A stretch of DNA of 64,000 nt from Alkalicoccus halolimnae (GCF_008014775.2 NZ_CP144914.1:1116001-1180000), one strand, 5' to 3'; counted from the first letter of the stretch, positions 20,155 to 29,277 are shown. Notes: generated from the sequence alone by a model not told the origin. A program made the numbers and translations.

Positions 20155-20191
20155 AAAGCAGCTTCCCTATAGACGGGGAGCTGCTTTTTTT
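20155..20191 (+). terminator. Second intrinsic terminator before ykoF
   Basis: AAAGCAGCTTCCC pairs with GGGGAGCTGCTTT and is followed by a T-run, 42 nt before the ykoF start. It has no obvious antiterminator partner in the aptamer, so it may damp basal read-through or be controlled separately. Confidence 0.7.
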
Positions 20192-20232
20192 GTACGTATG
20201 AAAAATCTACTATCTTACTGGAGGAATGAACA

Positions 20233-20835
20233 ATGCAGGAATTAAGCTGTGGAACAAGTAATATCGTAGGAGTGCGCTTTGCGGTGTATCCGATGGCAGA
20301 CGATTTTGTGAAAATTATTAAAGGGGCTTTAAAAGAAACGGACACGTCGAAAGTGTGGATGGAAACAGATGATGTAACGACATGTATCCGTGGAAGAAGT
20401 GAGCACGTGTTTGATACAGCAAAAGCGATCTTTGTTCATGCTGCTAAAACCGGGACTCACGTTGTATTCAACGGAACGTTTTCCGTCGGCTGCCCGGGAG
20501 ACAGTGAAGGAGATTCGTATATGTCGGAAGACAGTCATCGTCTTAACGAGCAGGCGGTGAGCGGGGAAAAAATAGACACCGCTGCTCATTTTTCCCTTTA
20601 TCCGATGAATAATCCCGATTATATGCAGGTAATAGCCGATCAGGTGGAAACAGCCGAAAAACACGGGACATTTACGAAAGGAGTCCATTACGCCTCCCGT
20701 CTGGACGGAGACGTCAGCGATGTGTTTACGACGCTTGAAGAAGCGTTTGTAAGAGCCTCCGAAACAAAAAATCGGGCCCACGTGACGATGACCGCAGCCA
20801 TTTCGGCAAATAGTCCGTCTACGAAGGCAAAATAG
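20233..20835 (+). CDS. ykoF: Thiamine/HMP-binding protein YkoF
   Basis: 200 aa, a duplicated ferredoxin-like domain. The repeats begin GVRFAVYPMADDFVKII (about residue 12) and AAHFSLYPMNNPDYMQVI (about residue 116). B. subtilis YkoF binds thiamine and is linked to uptake of the thiamine precursor hydroxymethylpyrimidine. It is the first gene under the TPP riboswitch, with GGAGGAATG upstream of the ATG, and ykoE follows after 9 nt. Confidence 0.92.
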   Translation: MQELSCGTSNIVGVRFAVYPMADDFVKIIKGALKETDTSKVWMETDDVTTCIRGRSEHVFDTAKAIFVHAAKTGTHVVFNGTFSVGCPGDSEGDSYMSEDSHRLNEQAVSGEKIDTAAHFSLYPMNNPDYMQVIADQVETAEKHGTFTKGVHYASRLDGDVSDVFTTLEEAFVRASETKNRAHVTMTAAISANSPSTKAK

Positions 20836-20844
20836 GAGATTTTT

Positions 20845-21453
20845 ATGATGCTGAGGGAATGGAAATTAAAAGAGATTGTGCTGATGTCGGTTCTTGGAGT
20901 CGTTTTTGCATTTATTTATCTCGGCTTTTTCTTTTTCGGACAGGGGTTAAGAAACGTGTTAACCCCCTTTGGCCTGGGGCCGTTTGGATATGAATTTATT
21001 TTCGGGATCTGGTTTATCGTTTCGATCATCGCGGCATATATTATCCGTAAACGGGGAGCGGCATTCTGGTCGGAACTTATCGCCGGAACTGTGCAGGTGC
21101 TTATAGGAAGTCCAGCCGGCCCCCAGCTGATCATCTCTGCTGCCATTCAGGGCCTTGGTGCAGAAGCGGCTTTTGCAGCGACTAAATGGAAAAACTACAC
21201 GCTGCCCGTGCTCATTGCTGCCGGTATGTCCGCTGCACTGTTCAGCTACGCGTGGGGATGGTTCCAGTCAGGTCTCGCAGCTCTTACGCCGGGATTAATC
21301 GCTGCCACTCTGCTCGTACGTCTGCTGAGCGGAGCGCTTCTGGCGGGTGTCCTCGGTAAGTGGATCAGTGATCAGCTTGCGAATACTGGTGTACTGAGAG
21401 GTTATGCATTAGGAAAGGAGAGTTTGAAGCAACGTGGCAGAAAAGCATCCTAA
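20845..21453 (+). CDS. ykoE: ECF transporter substrate-binding membrane subunit YkoE
   Basis: 202 aa with five or six hydrophobic segments spread between residues 10 and 190. It is the substrate-capture (S) component for thiamine-related ECF transport, probably for hydroxymethylpyrimidine or thiamine. FGLGPFGYEFIFGIWFI and the GSPAGPQLIISAAIQGLGAEAAFA stretch are typical of YkoE. It overlaps ykoD by 20 nt. Confidence 0.92.
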   Translation: MMLREWKLKEIVLMSVLGVVFAFIYLGFFFFGQGLRNVLTPFGLGPFGYEFIFGIWFIVSIIAAYIIRKRGAAFWSELIAGTVQVLIGSPAGPQLIISAAIQGLGAEAAFAATKWKNYTLPVLIAAGMSAALFSYAWGWFQSGLAALTPGLIAATLLVRLLSGALLAGVLGKWISDQLANTGVLRGYALGKESLKQRGRKAS

Positions 21454-22999
21454 GCCGAATTTTCCGCTTCTCGAAGTGGAACACTTTTCTTTCGGATTCG
21501 AAGAACAGGCGCTTCTTAAAGATTTATCCTTCACCCTGCAAAAGGAAGCATTCACTCTCGTCGGAGGAGCAAGCGGCTCAGGCAAAAGTACGCTTGCCCT
21601 TTGTTTGAACGGGCTTTATCCGGAAGCGGTGGAAGGGTGGAAACAAGGTTCTATCCGTTTTCGTGGAAAGGAAGCGGAAGAATTTGAAAAAGGCAGCCTC
21701 AGCCAGAAAATCGGCGTCGTATTTCAGGACCCGGAAAGTCAGTTCTGCATGATGAAAGTAGAAGATGAACTGGCGTTTGTTCTTGAAAATCAAAAAGTGC
21801 CCTCATCTGCAATGGAAAAAAAGATCGACAGTGTCCTGGAGGAAATAGGCATGACAGCTCATAAACATGACGTCATTCATGAACTATCCGGAGGACAGAA
21901 ACAGAAAATTGCGCTTGCGTCGATTCTCTTGATGCAGCCGGAACTGCTCGTTCTCGATGAACCCACGGCCAATCTTGATCCGGTTTCAAGCGTGGAATTT
22001 ATTGAACTCGTAAATAGCGTTCAAAGAGAGAGGCAGTGCCGTGTCCTTATCATTGAACATCAGCCGGATGACTGGTTTCCCCTTCTTGAAAGGGTATTGC
22101 TTCTTGGCAGAAACGGTTCCATTCTGGCTGATGGTTCTCCTTACGACATTTATCGTTCAAAGCAGATGCTTTTTGAAGAAGGGATTCACATTCCGCTTTT
22201 TATGCAGCCTCCTGAAACGCTTGTTGAAAAGCAAAATCCTGACTGCAGGGAGGAGATATTGAAAGTGAAAGGTCTGGCTTTTTTCAGAGGAGAAAAAACA
22301 ATCCTGTCCGATGTGGATTTCCAACTGAATAAAGGAGAATTTGTGGCCTTTGCAGGCGAAAACGGCGCCGGGAAATCTACACTCCTGCAGCTGCTGGCCA
22401 GGCTGATCCAGCCTCAAAAAGGGCACATCGTTTTCGATGGGAAGCCGTTAAATGATTGGGGAGAAGGAGCTCTCCGCCAAAAAAGCGGCTATGTATTTCA
22501 AAATCCGGAACATCAGTTTATAACAGATTCGGTCGACGAAGAATTATCTTTTGGTATGCTGATGAATGAAAAAACAGATGTGAAAACACGAGTGGAGCTG
22601 CTGTTAAAGAAGTTTCATCTAAAGGAACATCAGCATGCCAATCCCTTTTCATTAAGCGGGGGCCAAAAAAGACGGCTGAGTGTGGCTGCGATGCTTGATG
22701 ACACCCCTGATATTCTCTTCTTTGATGAACCTACATTTGGGCAGGATGCAGGAACGACAGAAGAATTAATGAAAATGGTCACGGCTCTGCAAAGAGAGGG
22801 AACCACCATTATATTTGTCACTCATGATATGGAGCTGGTCGACCGGTACTGCGGAAGAGTGCTCGTGCTCTCAGGAAGCAGGCTGGCTTTTAACGGGGAA
22901 CCGGAAAAACTTTGGGGAAGACAGGAGCTTTTAAAGCAGGCACGACTGCGTCTGCCGTTTAGGAAAAGGGAGGAAAAAGCCTATGGTATCGTCGATTAA
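21434..22999 (+). CDS. ykoD: Double ATPase subunit of the thiamine-precursor ECF transporter, YkoD
   Basis: 521 aa, two ABC ATPase domains in one chain. Domain 1 has Walker A GGASGSGKST, signature LSGGQKQ and Walker B LLVLDEPTANLD. Domain 2 has AGENGAGKST, LSGGQKR and ILFFDEPTFGQD. The start is GTG at 21434 with GGAAAGGAGAG somewhat far upstream, inside ykoE. It powers the YkoE/YkoC membrane parts and overlaps ykoC by 17 nt. Confidence 0.92.
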   Translation: MAEKHPKPNFPLLEVEHFSFGFEEQALLKDLSFTLQKEAFTLVGGASGSGKSTLALCLNGLYPEAVEGWKQGSIRFRGKEAEEFEKGSLSQKIGVVFQDPESQFCMMKVEDELAFVLENQKVPSSAMEKKIDSVLEEIGMTAHKHDVIHELSGGQKQKIALASILLMQPELLVLDEPTANLDPVSSVEFIELVNSVQRERQCRVLIIEHQPDDWFPLLERVLLLGRNGSILADGSPYDIYRSKQMLFEEGIHIPLFMQPPETLVEKQNPDCREEILKVKGLAFFRGEKTILSDVDFQLNKGEFVAFAGENGAGKSTLLQLLARLIQPQKGHIVFDGKPLNDWGEGALRQKSGYVFQNPEHQFITDSVDEELSFGMLMNEKTDVKTRVELLLKKFHLKEHQHANPFSLSGGQKRRLSVAAMLDDTPDILFFDEPTFGQDAGTTEELMKMVTALQREGTTIIFVTHDMELVDRYCGRVLVLSGSRLAFNGEPEKLWGRQELLKQARLRLPFRKREEKAYGIVD

Positions 23000-23765
23000 C
23001 CCGGCTTTGAAGGGTATTGCCGTTCTCATACCCGGTATTCTGCTCAGCTTCAGCTTTGATATCTTCACTCCTCTCGTTTTTTTATTATTTATGGTTGTCT
23101 TCACCTTTTTGTTCAGCGGTATCTCTATAAAAAAGTGGCTGCTTTTCTTTTCACCATTTATTCTATTAGCCTGCGGATTTGCATGGATGACGATGCTTTA
23201 TACGAGCGAATCGTTTGCCGGGGGTGATCGGCTGTTTTCTGTCTGGCAGTTTGATGTGACTACTGGTGCAGTCATGGTCGGAATAAGTCTTGCTTTACGG
23301 TCTCTCTGTTTTGTTTCGTTATCGCTGCTTTTTATCCTGACTACCGACTCAACGAAATTTATGCTCAGTCTCATGCAGCAGCTGAAACTGCCGCCGAAAA
23401 TCACCTTTGGCATTCTGGCAGGATACAGGTTTCTTCCGGCTTTCCGCCACGAATTTCAGGTGCTGAAGCAGGCACACCGTATTCGAGGAATGGGAAGGGC
23501 AAAAGGATTAAAAGGGCGGGTTCAGCAGTTCCGCAGGTATGCGATTCCGTTGATGGCAAACGCGATTCGTAAAGCAGAGCGGGTTGCTAATGCTATGGAA
23601 TCGAAAGGTTTTACGGGTTCTGCTGAACGGACACACTATCATAAGATGAAGATTAAAGGAAAAGACTGGGCTTTTTTCAGTGTGATAAACGGCGGTCTGA
23701 TAATAACGTTAGCTCTTTCATATTATTTAGGGTATTTAAATATATTTGGGTTTCAGTTCAGTTGA
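22983..23765 (+). CDS. ykoC: ECF transporter T-component YkoC
   Basis: 260 aa membrane scaffold coupling the ATPases to YkoE. Several hydrophobic segments fill residues 10-130, and the cytoplasmic coupling helices carry ARG-type motifs (HRIRGMGRAKG and AERVANAMESKGFTG). It is the last gene of the riboswitch operon. ATG 22983 lies inside the end of ykoD, preceded by AGGGAGG. Confidence 0.9.
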   Translation: MVSSINPALKGIAVLIPGILLSFSFDIFTPLVFLLFMVVFTFLFSGISIKKWLLFFSPFILLACGFAWMTMLYTSESFAGGDRLFSVWQFDVTTGAVMVGISLALRSLCFVSLSLLFILTTDSTKFMLSLMQQLKLPPKITFGILAGYRFLPAFRHEFQVLKQAHRIRGMGRAKGLKGRVQQFRRYAIPLMANAIRKAERVANAMESKGFTGSAERTHYHKMKIKGKDWAFFSVINGGLIITLALSYYLGYLNIFGFQFS

Positions 23766-23865
23766 ATCAGTTTTATAAGTCATTATTTTATGTTTAAATA
23801 CCTTGAAAATAAACCATCTATTATAAGTAGAACACCATTTTACGTTTATGCTTCTGAAAACAGCC

Positions 23866-23982
23866 GCTTTCGTTTCCATGGGGACGCTTTCCAGGCGGGT
23901 CGGCCTCAGCTAATTCCGGCCGACAAAAGGAGGCCGGAATGGATCTTCGACTCGACCTTATTCGCCTCGGAGTCGCCCCATG
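23866..23982 (-). repeat. Dispersed hairpin repeat, core copy 3
   Basis: Reverse-orientation core: CGCTTTCGTTTCCATGGG ... GGTCGGCCTCAGCT ... GGATCTTCGACTCGACC ... GGAGTCGCCCCATG. The central stem is ATTCCGGCC/GGCCGGAAT, unlike any other copy but perfectly paired. It lies in the 494-bp gap after ykoC, most of which is repeat-derived. Confidence 0.85.
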
Positions 23983-24125
23983 TACACTCCGGCGTCCTGG
24001 TAAGAATGCCTTTTATCGTCTTTTTCTATAGATGACTGAACAGCTTTAGGTAAAAAATAAGAAGTCATCTTTTCCTTCCAAGGAAGAAGCACGTTTTTCA
24101 AATGGATTCGTTCCACTTATAGGGA

Positions 24126-24186
24126 GGCCGAACGCTTTCTCCGCGGCAGGCCCTTCAAAAAACAAAACGGAGCTTTAACAGAGTCT
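24126..24186 (+). repeat. Dispersed repeat, module B copy 1
   Basis: Contains GCTTTCTCCGCGGCAGGC and CGGAGCTTTAACAGAG, the module seen inside the composite repeats at 36929 and 51621 and alone at 60875. Confidence 0.8.
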
Positions 24187-24259
24187 TTTACTAAGGCTGA
24201 TACGTTTATGAAATAGGTTTGAGGGGAACCGCCTATTAGTAGATGAAGGAGGAAGGAAT

Positions 24260-25045
24260 ATGGCAAAAACAATATTTATTACAGGAGCAGGAACAGGCCT
24301 TGGTAAAGGCACGGCAATCGGCCTTGCCAAAAAAGGTCATAAAGTAATCGCCGGCGTGGAAATCATTTCCCAGGTAACAAGTCTTCGGGAAGAAGCAGAA
24401 AAAGCCGGAGTCAGCCTCGAAGTCATAAAGCTCGATGTTACAGACAAACGGGACCAGCAGCTGATCGAAGATTATGACTACGACGTTTTTGTCGCAAATG
24501 CAGCGATTGGAGAAGGCGGACCGATTTCAGAGATCCCCGTAGACAGAGTAAGGGCTGTGTATGAAACGAATGTGTTCAGTACGTTGGAAAACGCGCAGAT
24601 AGCTGCGAAAAAATTTGTGGAGAAAAAGCAGGGAAAAATTATTTTTCTAAGTTCGATTGTCGGTATTGTAGCAATGCCTTATCTTGGAGCTTACAGCTCT
24701 TCCAAGCACGCCATTGAAGCGATTGCGAAAACGATGCGGGCAGAGCTTCAAGAATTCGGAGTTCAGGTAGCGACGATTAACCCTGGACCGTTTGAAACGG
24801 GCTTTAACGACCGGATGTTTGAAGAAAAGTGGAAATGGTATGAGCAGAGTGAAAACTTCACGCCGGAAAATTCTATAAAAAAAACGGAAGAAATTCTGGA
24901 TGAGCAGTATGATCCGGAAAACATGATCAATAAAATGGTGGAAGTCATTGAATCAGACAGTCACCCGTTCCGCAGTGCCTATCCTAAGGAAACAGAAGAA
25001 ACGATGAAAGATTTTGAAAAGCAGATGTGGGAAGACAAAGTTTAA
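24260..25045 (+). CDS. Short-chain dehydrogenase/reductase
   Basis: 261 aa classical-type SDR. The NAD(P)-binding TGAGTGLGKG is at residues 8-17, the NAA motif is in VANAAIG, the catalytic Ser is in LSSIVG and the Tyr/Lys pair is in YSSSKHA. GGAGGAAGG precedes the ATG. The substrate cannot be deduced. It is monocistronic, closed by the hairpin at 25083. Confidence 0.88.
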   Translation: MAKTIFITGAGTGLGKGTAIGLAKKGHKVIAGVEIISQVTSLREEAEKAGVSLEVIKLDVTDKRDQQLIEDYDYDVFVANAAIGEGGPISEIPVDRVRAVYETNVFSTLENAQIAAKKFVEKKQGKIIFLSSIVGIVAMPYLGAYSSSKHAIEAIAKTMRAELQEFGVQVATINPGPFETGFNDRMFEEKWKWYEQSENFTPENSIKKTEEILDEQYDPENMINKMVEVIESDSHPFRSAYPKETEETMKDFEKQMWEDKV

Positions 25046-25082
25046 AATTTTATACGGCAGAAACCGCTTCACACAAATAAAA

Positions 25083-25116
25083 GCGTCATGACGAAATTCC
25101 CGTCATGACGCATTTT
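25083..25116. terminator. Terminator hairpin, stem GCGTCATGACG
   Basis: An 11-bp perfect stem GCGTCATGACG/CGTCATGACGC with loop AAATTCC is followed by ATTTTT. It lies between the SDR gene and the convergent LOG gene. It belongs to a family of hairpins with conserved loops and changing stems (see 38854, 45006, 51102). Confidence 0.85.
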
Positions 25117-25173
25117 TAAAGCCGGCTGTACGGCAGTATTCCGGAATACTTTTAATCAGGTGCGTTTTACTAT

Positions 25174-25761
25174 CTATGAGTTGTCGTCGGGTTCGTTCAC
25201 ATAGCGTTCGATCGAAGGAGGTTCGTATTCCTGCATCGTATCAATGAGCTTCCCCGAATCCCGGCCAATTTGCAGCATGGAAAGGTAGCTCTCATGAAGA
25301 AAGCCTTCACGAACCATATGATCAAGCATATTAAGAAGGGGATCGTAGTATTCATCCACATTGAGGATCCCGATTGATTTTTTATGAAGCCCCAGCTGTG
25401 CCCATGTAAACACTTCGAAAAACTCTTCCATCGTACCTGCACCGCCTGGGAGAATCAGGAAGGCATCGGCCATGTCGGCCATCATGGATTTCCGGTCGTG
25501 CATAGAGTTAACGATAATCAGGTCAGTCAGCATAGGGTGGGCAATTTCTCTTTCCTGAAGCATTTTCGGCATAATGCCGGTTACCCGGCCGCCGTCAGAA
25601 AGAGCGGCATTGGCGGTAATTCCCATCATGCCAACAGCACCGCCGCCGTAAACCAGTTCAATATTTCTCTCAGCAAGGGCTTTCCCAAGCTTTTTGGATT
25701 CTTCCTCATAAAGAGAGGTTCTGCCGCTGCTTGATCCACAATAAACTGCTAGTCGCTTCAT
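25174..25761 (-). CDS. LOG family (Lonely Guy-like) protein, TIGR00730 type
   Basis: 195 aa Rossmann-fold protein. The signature PGGAGTMEE near residue 108 and GGGAVGMMG near residue 40 are the LOG motifs. Family members hydrolyse cytokinin or nucleoside 5'-monophosphates to base and ribose phosphate. B. subtilis YvdD is the closest type I recall. The acidic tail (NEPDDNS) is not conserved. It is divergent from yerA; the purine-linked neighbours fit nucleotide metabolism but do not prove a role. Confidence 0.88.
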   Translation of the reverse strand: MKRLAVYCGSSSGRTSLYEEESKKLGKALAERNIELVYGGGAVGMMGITANAALSDGGRVTGIMPKMLQEREIAHPMLTDLIIVNSMHDRKSMMADMADAFLILPGGAGTMEEFFEVFTWAQLGLHKKSIGILNVDEYYDPLLNMLDHMVREGFLHESYLSMLQIGRDSGKLIDTMQEYEPPSIERYVNEPDDNS

Positions 25762-25887
25762 TACCCGTCTCCCCCTTCTAAACCGTTTAGTTCTTTCTTA
25801 TTTATCATTCTAACATTTTTGACGTGCAATAACCGTAATTTTATTCCAGTAAAATAGATTTTATACAATAAATTTTATTTAACAAAG

Positions 25888-25916
25888 TTGTCACATGCGG
25901 ATTATAAAAATATTAT
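25888..25916 (+). promoter_or_regulatory. SigA-type promoter of yerA
   Basis: TTGTCA-17 nt-TATTAT, about 130 nt upstream of the yerA start codon. A cre-like palindrome follows directly downstream. Confidence 0.6.
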
Positions 25917-25926
25917 GTTACAATTG

Positions 25927-25940
25927 TGAAAACGTTTTCT
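25927..25940. promoter_or_regulatory. cre-like palindrome (candidate CcpA site)
   Basis: TGAAAACGTTTTCT fits the cre consensus TGWAANCGNTNWCA at all but the last base. It sits about 10 nt after the -10 box, so binding would block initiation or early elongation. Confidence 0.5.
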
Positions 25941-26045
25941 TTACTGGGAATAAAGGAAGATGCCCGAATTTCAGAAGGGCGTTTTATATTTGAATCGATC
26001 ATAACTATACAAATTAACAAGCAGAGATTGTGAAGGTGATAGGCG

Positions 26046-27794
26046 ATGGGAAAAGGATTTTCTCACTATTGGACGAAAAAACAGATCAGAAAACAAATGG
26101 CGGCTGTGCGTGAAGATGTGCCTCCGACAATGATTATTAAAGACGTTACATATTTAAACAGTATGCGTAAAACGTGGCTGAAAGCGAATATATGGATTTA
26201 TTATGACAGGATTATTTATATCGGCAGGGCAATGCCGGAAAATCTGGAAGGAACAGAAATTGTAGAAGCAGCAGGTAAGTATGCGGTCCCAGGCTACATT
26301 GAGCATCACGCGCACCCATTTCAGCTCTATCAGCCTCTGTCCCTGGCGAAATTCGCGGCTGAACGGGGAACCACTACTATCGTAGGCGATAATCTGCCTT
26401 TCTTTTTACATCTTCCCAGGGAAAAAGCTCTTCCTCTTTTGGAAACTCTGCAGCGGACTCCGGCATGCCTGCTCTGGTTTGCGCGATTTGATCCGCAGAC
26501 AGAAATGCAGAACGAATCAGAGATTTTTTCCTATGCCAACATTCACCATTGGCTGTCCCATCCTTATGTAGTGCAGGGGGGAGAATTAACGGATTGGCCT
26601 CGTGTGTTAAAAGGGGACGACCAGATGCTGCACAGCATGCTGGAAACGAAAGATCTGCGTAAACCGATCGAAGGACATCTTCCGGGTGCTGGAGAAAAAA
26701 CACTGACACAGATGGCACTTCTCGGAGTCGACGGGGACCATGAATCGATGACGGCCTCTGACGTATTTGCCCGTCTGGACACGGGACTCACAGCCTCACT
26801 GCGGTACTCCTCGATCCGGCCTGATCTGCCTAATCTGCTCCGTGAACTTCATGAACAGGGGCTGGATACTTATGAGTCGCTGCTGATGACAACAGACGGA
26901 TCCCCTCCTCATTTTATGAAGCATGGAATGATGGAGCACCTCATACAGCTTGCACTGGATGAAGGGGTCCCGTTTATTGATGCCGTGCATATGGTTTCCT
27001 GGAATGTTGCCAAACATTTTTATATGGATGATGTTTTAGGAATTCTGGCACCGGGAAGGCTTGCCAATATTAATCTGCTTGACAGTAAAGAGGACCCTTT
27101 TCCTTCCGAAGTGCTGGCTAAAGGAACGTGGGTAAGAAAAAATAATACTCCCTGCTTCCCGGAAACAAAAATAGACTGGGGAGAACACGGTTTCCAGCCG
27201 CTCGAGATTGATTGGGAACTAAAAGAGAGCGATTTTCATTTCTCCATGCCTCTAGGTATAGAAATGCAGAATGAAGTTATAATGAAGCCTTATCAAATCA
27301 GTTCGAATCTGATGGTGGATACCCTGCCGGAAAACTCGGATGAATGCTTTATGGTGATGATTGATAGAAATGGAAAGTGGAACGTTTCCACTCTATTAAA
27401 AGGTTTTGCTGAAAATCTTTACGGATTTGCAAGCTCTTTTTCCAACACCGGTGATATTATCCTGATTGGAAAGTCCAAGCAGGGCATGGAAAAAGCTTTT
27501 GATGCGTTAAAGCGAAATAAAGGCGGCATTGTGGTTGTTGAGGAAGATGAAAAAGAAACGAAAGTCGATCTTGCTATTGGAGGAATGTTTTCCGATCTTC
27601 ATTTTGAAGAAGGACTCGTGGAGCAGGAAGAACGGCTTCGAAACGTGCTGAAGGAAAAAGGCTACAAGTTTACAGATCCTGTTTACAGCCTGCTTTTCTT
27701 TTCAGCAACCCACCTCCCTTTTGTGCGTATAACGCAGAAAGGAATTATCGATGTTAAAAAGAAAAGGGTACTCTTTCCTGCGCTTATGCGTTAA
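26046..27794 (+). CDS. yerA: Adenine deaminase-like amidohydrolase YerA
   Basis: 582 aa amidohydrolase of the adenine deaminase family, syntenic with B. subtilis yerA upstream of yerB-yerC. The first metal motif reads HHAH (residues 87-90). GHLPGAGEK and DHES correspond to adenine deaminase GHAPG and DHE. The late metal site reads TDGS where adenine deaminases usually have TDD. Function is inferred as purine or related base deamination. The changed TDD may mean an altered substrate or reduced activity. The ATG lies within GTGATAGGCGATG with a GAAGGTGATAGG ribosome-binding site. yerB follows after 46 nt. Confidence 0.88.
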   Translation: MGKGFSHYWTKKQIRKQMAAVREDVPPTMIIKDVTYLNSMRKTWLKANIWIYYDRIIYIGRAMPENLEGTEIVEAAGKYAVPGYIEHHAHPFQLYQPLSLAKFAAERGTTTIVGDNLPFFLHLPREKALPLLETLQRTPACLLWFARFDPQTEMQNESEIFSYANIHHWLSHPYVVQGGELTDWPRVLKGDDQMLHSMLETKDLRKPIEGHLPGAGEKTLTQMALLGVDGDHESMTASDVFARLDTGLTASLRYSSIRPDLPNLLRELHEQGLDTYESLLMTTDGSPPHFMKHGMMEHLIQLALDEGVPFIDAVHMVSWNVAKHFYMDDVLGILAPGRLANINLLDSKEDPFPSEVLAKGTWVRKNNTPCFPETKIDWGEHGFQPLEIDWELKESDFHFSMPLGIEMQNEVIMKPYQISSNLMVDTLPENSDECFMVMIDRNGKWNVSTLLKGFAENLYGFASSFSNTGDIILIGKSKQGMEKAFDALKRNKGGIVVVEEDEKETKVDLAIGGMFSDLHFEEGLVEQEERLRNVLKEKGYKFTDPVYSLLFFSATHLPFVRITQKGIIDVKKKRVLFPALMR

Positions 27795-27840
27795 ACTATA
27801 AAAGTAAAGGATCTTTTTCCTGGGAAAGGCTGATGAGTAT

Positions 27841-28902
27841 ATGATGGGTGTTTCCGGCAGAAATATAGCTGCAGGAACAGTAATGATAGCTCTGTTCAGT
27901 GCATGCAGCAATGATGACGAAAACAGCACCGACAATAACAGCGGCGGGAACAGTTCCTCCTCCGCCGAAAATACTCCGGTTGAGGAAAACAACAGTAACG
28001 CTGAGGCGGAAGAAGAAATTTTTACTGCTCCACTTACCGGCTTGGAAGCAGAAGAGGAAGAGCTGAACCACAGAGCGGTTGGCGTGATGATTGAAAACTC
28101 CATTTCGGCACGGCCTCAGACGAGCCTTCATGAAGCGGATATAGTATATGAAGTCCTTTCAGAAGGAAACATAACTCGGCTTCTTGCTGTATTTCATAGT
28201 GAAAAACCGGAAGAAATTGGGCCGGTGCGAAGTGCACGCCCTTATTATATCAACTTAAATAACGGATACGGCGCCGTATACGCAGCTGCAGGTGGAAGCC
28301 CCGATGCCTATGATATGATCGAAAACGGCGAAGTCGATTATGTGAGCGGTCTGGAATACGAAGGGGTGCATTTTTACCGGTCGGATGAACGGCAGGCCCC
28401 GCATAACATGTACACAAGTTTTGACCGGCTGGCAGAGGCTGCAGAAGAACTGGGCTATGAGTGGGAAAATATACCGCCTGAAGATTTGAGTTTTTCTGAA
28501 GAGGAAGCGGAAGGGCTGGAGGCTGATACGGTTAATATTTCCTACGGAAGCAGTTCGAATAATGTGCAGTACAATTATGAAGAAGACCTTCAAGGGTATG
28601 TACGTTCTGTTGGAGGCGAACAAATCAACGATCTCCAGACGAATGAGCCGGTCTCACCGAGAAACCTGCTCGTCGTTGAAGCAGAGCATCAGGTAACCGA
28701 CGATTCAGGACGGCGGTTTATAGATATTGAAGCGGGCGGCGGGGCCTACCTTCTGCAGGACGGGTCAGCCCGGGAACTATCGTGGGAAAACCAGGAGGGC
28801 CGGCTGGTTCCTGTGGAAAATGGGGAGATCGTGCCGTTTCAACCCGGAAAAACGTGGATAAATATTGTCGAGGATATGGAAGAGGATGTTTCGCTTAACT
28901 GA
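27841..28902 (+). CDS. yerB: DUF3048 lipoprotein YerB
   Basis: 353 aa. An N-terminal lipoprotein signal (IALFSAC, Cys at about residue 23) is followed by a very acidic Asn/Ser/Glu linker to about residue 60, then the DUF3048 domain with ENSISARPQTSLHEADIVYE and GPVRSARPYYI. It is anchored outside the membrane and its function is unknown. The order yerA-yerB-yerC-pcrB-pcrA-ligA is conserved with B. subtilis. Confidence 0.92.
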   Translation: MMGVSGRNIAAGTVMIALFSACSNDDENSTDNNSGGNSSSSAENTPVEENNSNAEAEEEIFTAPLTGLEAEEEELNHRAVGVMIENSISARPQTSLHEADIVYEVLSEGNITRLLAVFHSEKPEEIGPVRSARPYYINLNNGYGAVYAAAGGSPDAYDMIENGEVDYVSGLEYEGVHFYRSDERQAPHNMYTSFDRLAEAAEELGYEWENIPPEDLSFSEEEAEGLEADTVNISYGSSSNNVQYNYEEDLQGYVRSVGGEQINDLQTNEPVSPRNLLVVEAEHQVTDDSGRRFIDIEAGGGAYLLQDGSARELSWENQEGRLVPVENGEIVPFQPGKTWINIVEDMEEDVSLN

Positions 28903-28962
28903 TTATTGGAAAACATTTCCTAATTACTTCTATTACTAATCGGAAGAGAGGTGAGAGCCGTA

Positions 28963-29271
28963 ATGCAAATTGATAAACTTCGCGGTAAAGAGCTGGATCA
29001 GCTTTTCGAAGCGATTTTAAGCCTGAAAGATAAAGAGGAATGCTATCAGTTTTTTGATGATCTCTGTACGATGAACGAAATCCAATCACTTGCGCAGCGA
29101 CTGGAAGTAGCGAGAATGCTCATGGAAGGTGATACGTATCAGCGTATCGAGCAGGAAACAGGTGCAAGTACGGCAACGATTTCGCGTGTGAAACGCTGTA
29201 TCAACTACGGAAACGACGGGTACAAGTTTACCCTCGACCGGGTTCATGCACCGCAGCATTATAAAGACTGA
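28963..29271 (+). CDS. yerC: TrpR-like DNA-binding protein YerC/YecD family
   Basis: 102 aa with a TrpR-type helix-turn-helix (GDTYQRIEQETGASTATISR). A GTG at 28951 is in frame, but ATG 28963 lies 8 nt after GAGAGGTGA and gives the conserved start MQIDKLRGKELDQLF. Close to B. subtilis YerC; its target operator is not known to me. Confidence 0.93.
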   Translation: MQIDKLRGKELDQLFEAILSLKDKEECYQFFDDLCTMNEIQSLAQRLEVARMLMEGDTYQRIEQETGASTATISRVKRCINYGNDGYKFTLDRVHAPQHYKD

Positions 29272-29277
29272 CAATCA

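Noticed and set aside
19967..20191. Possibility of a T-box leader before ykoF
   Set aside because: The sequence matches the thi-box element fully and has no T-box specifier or TGGNACCGCG motif.
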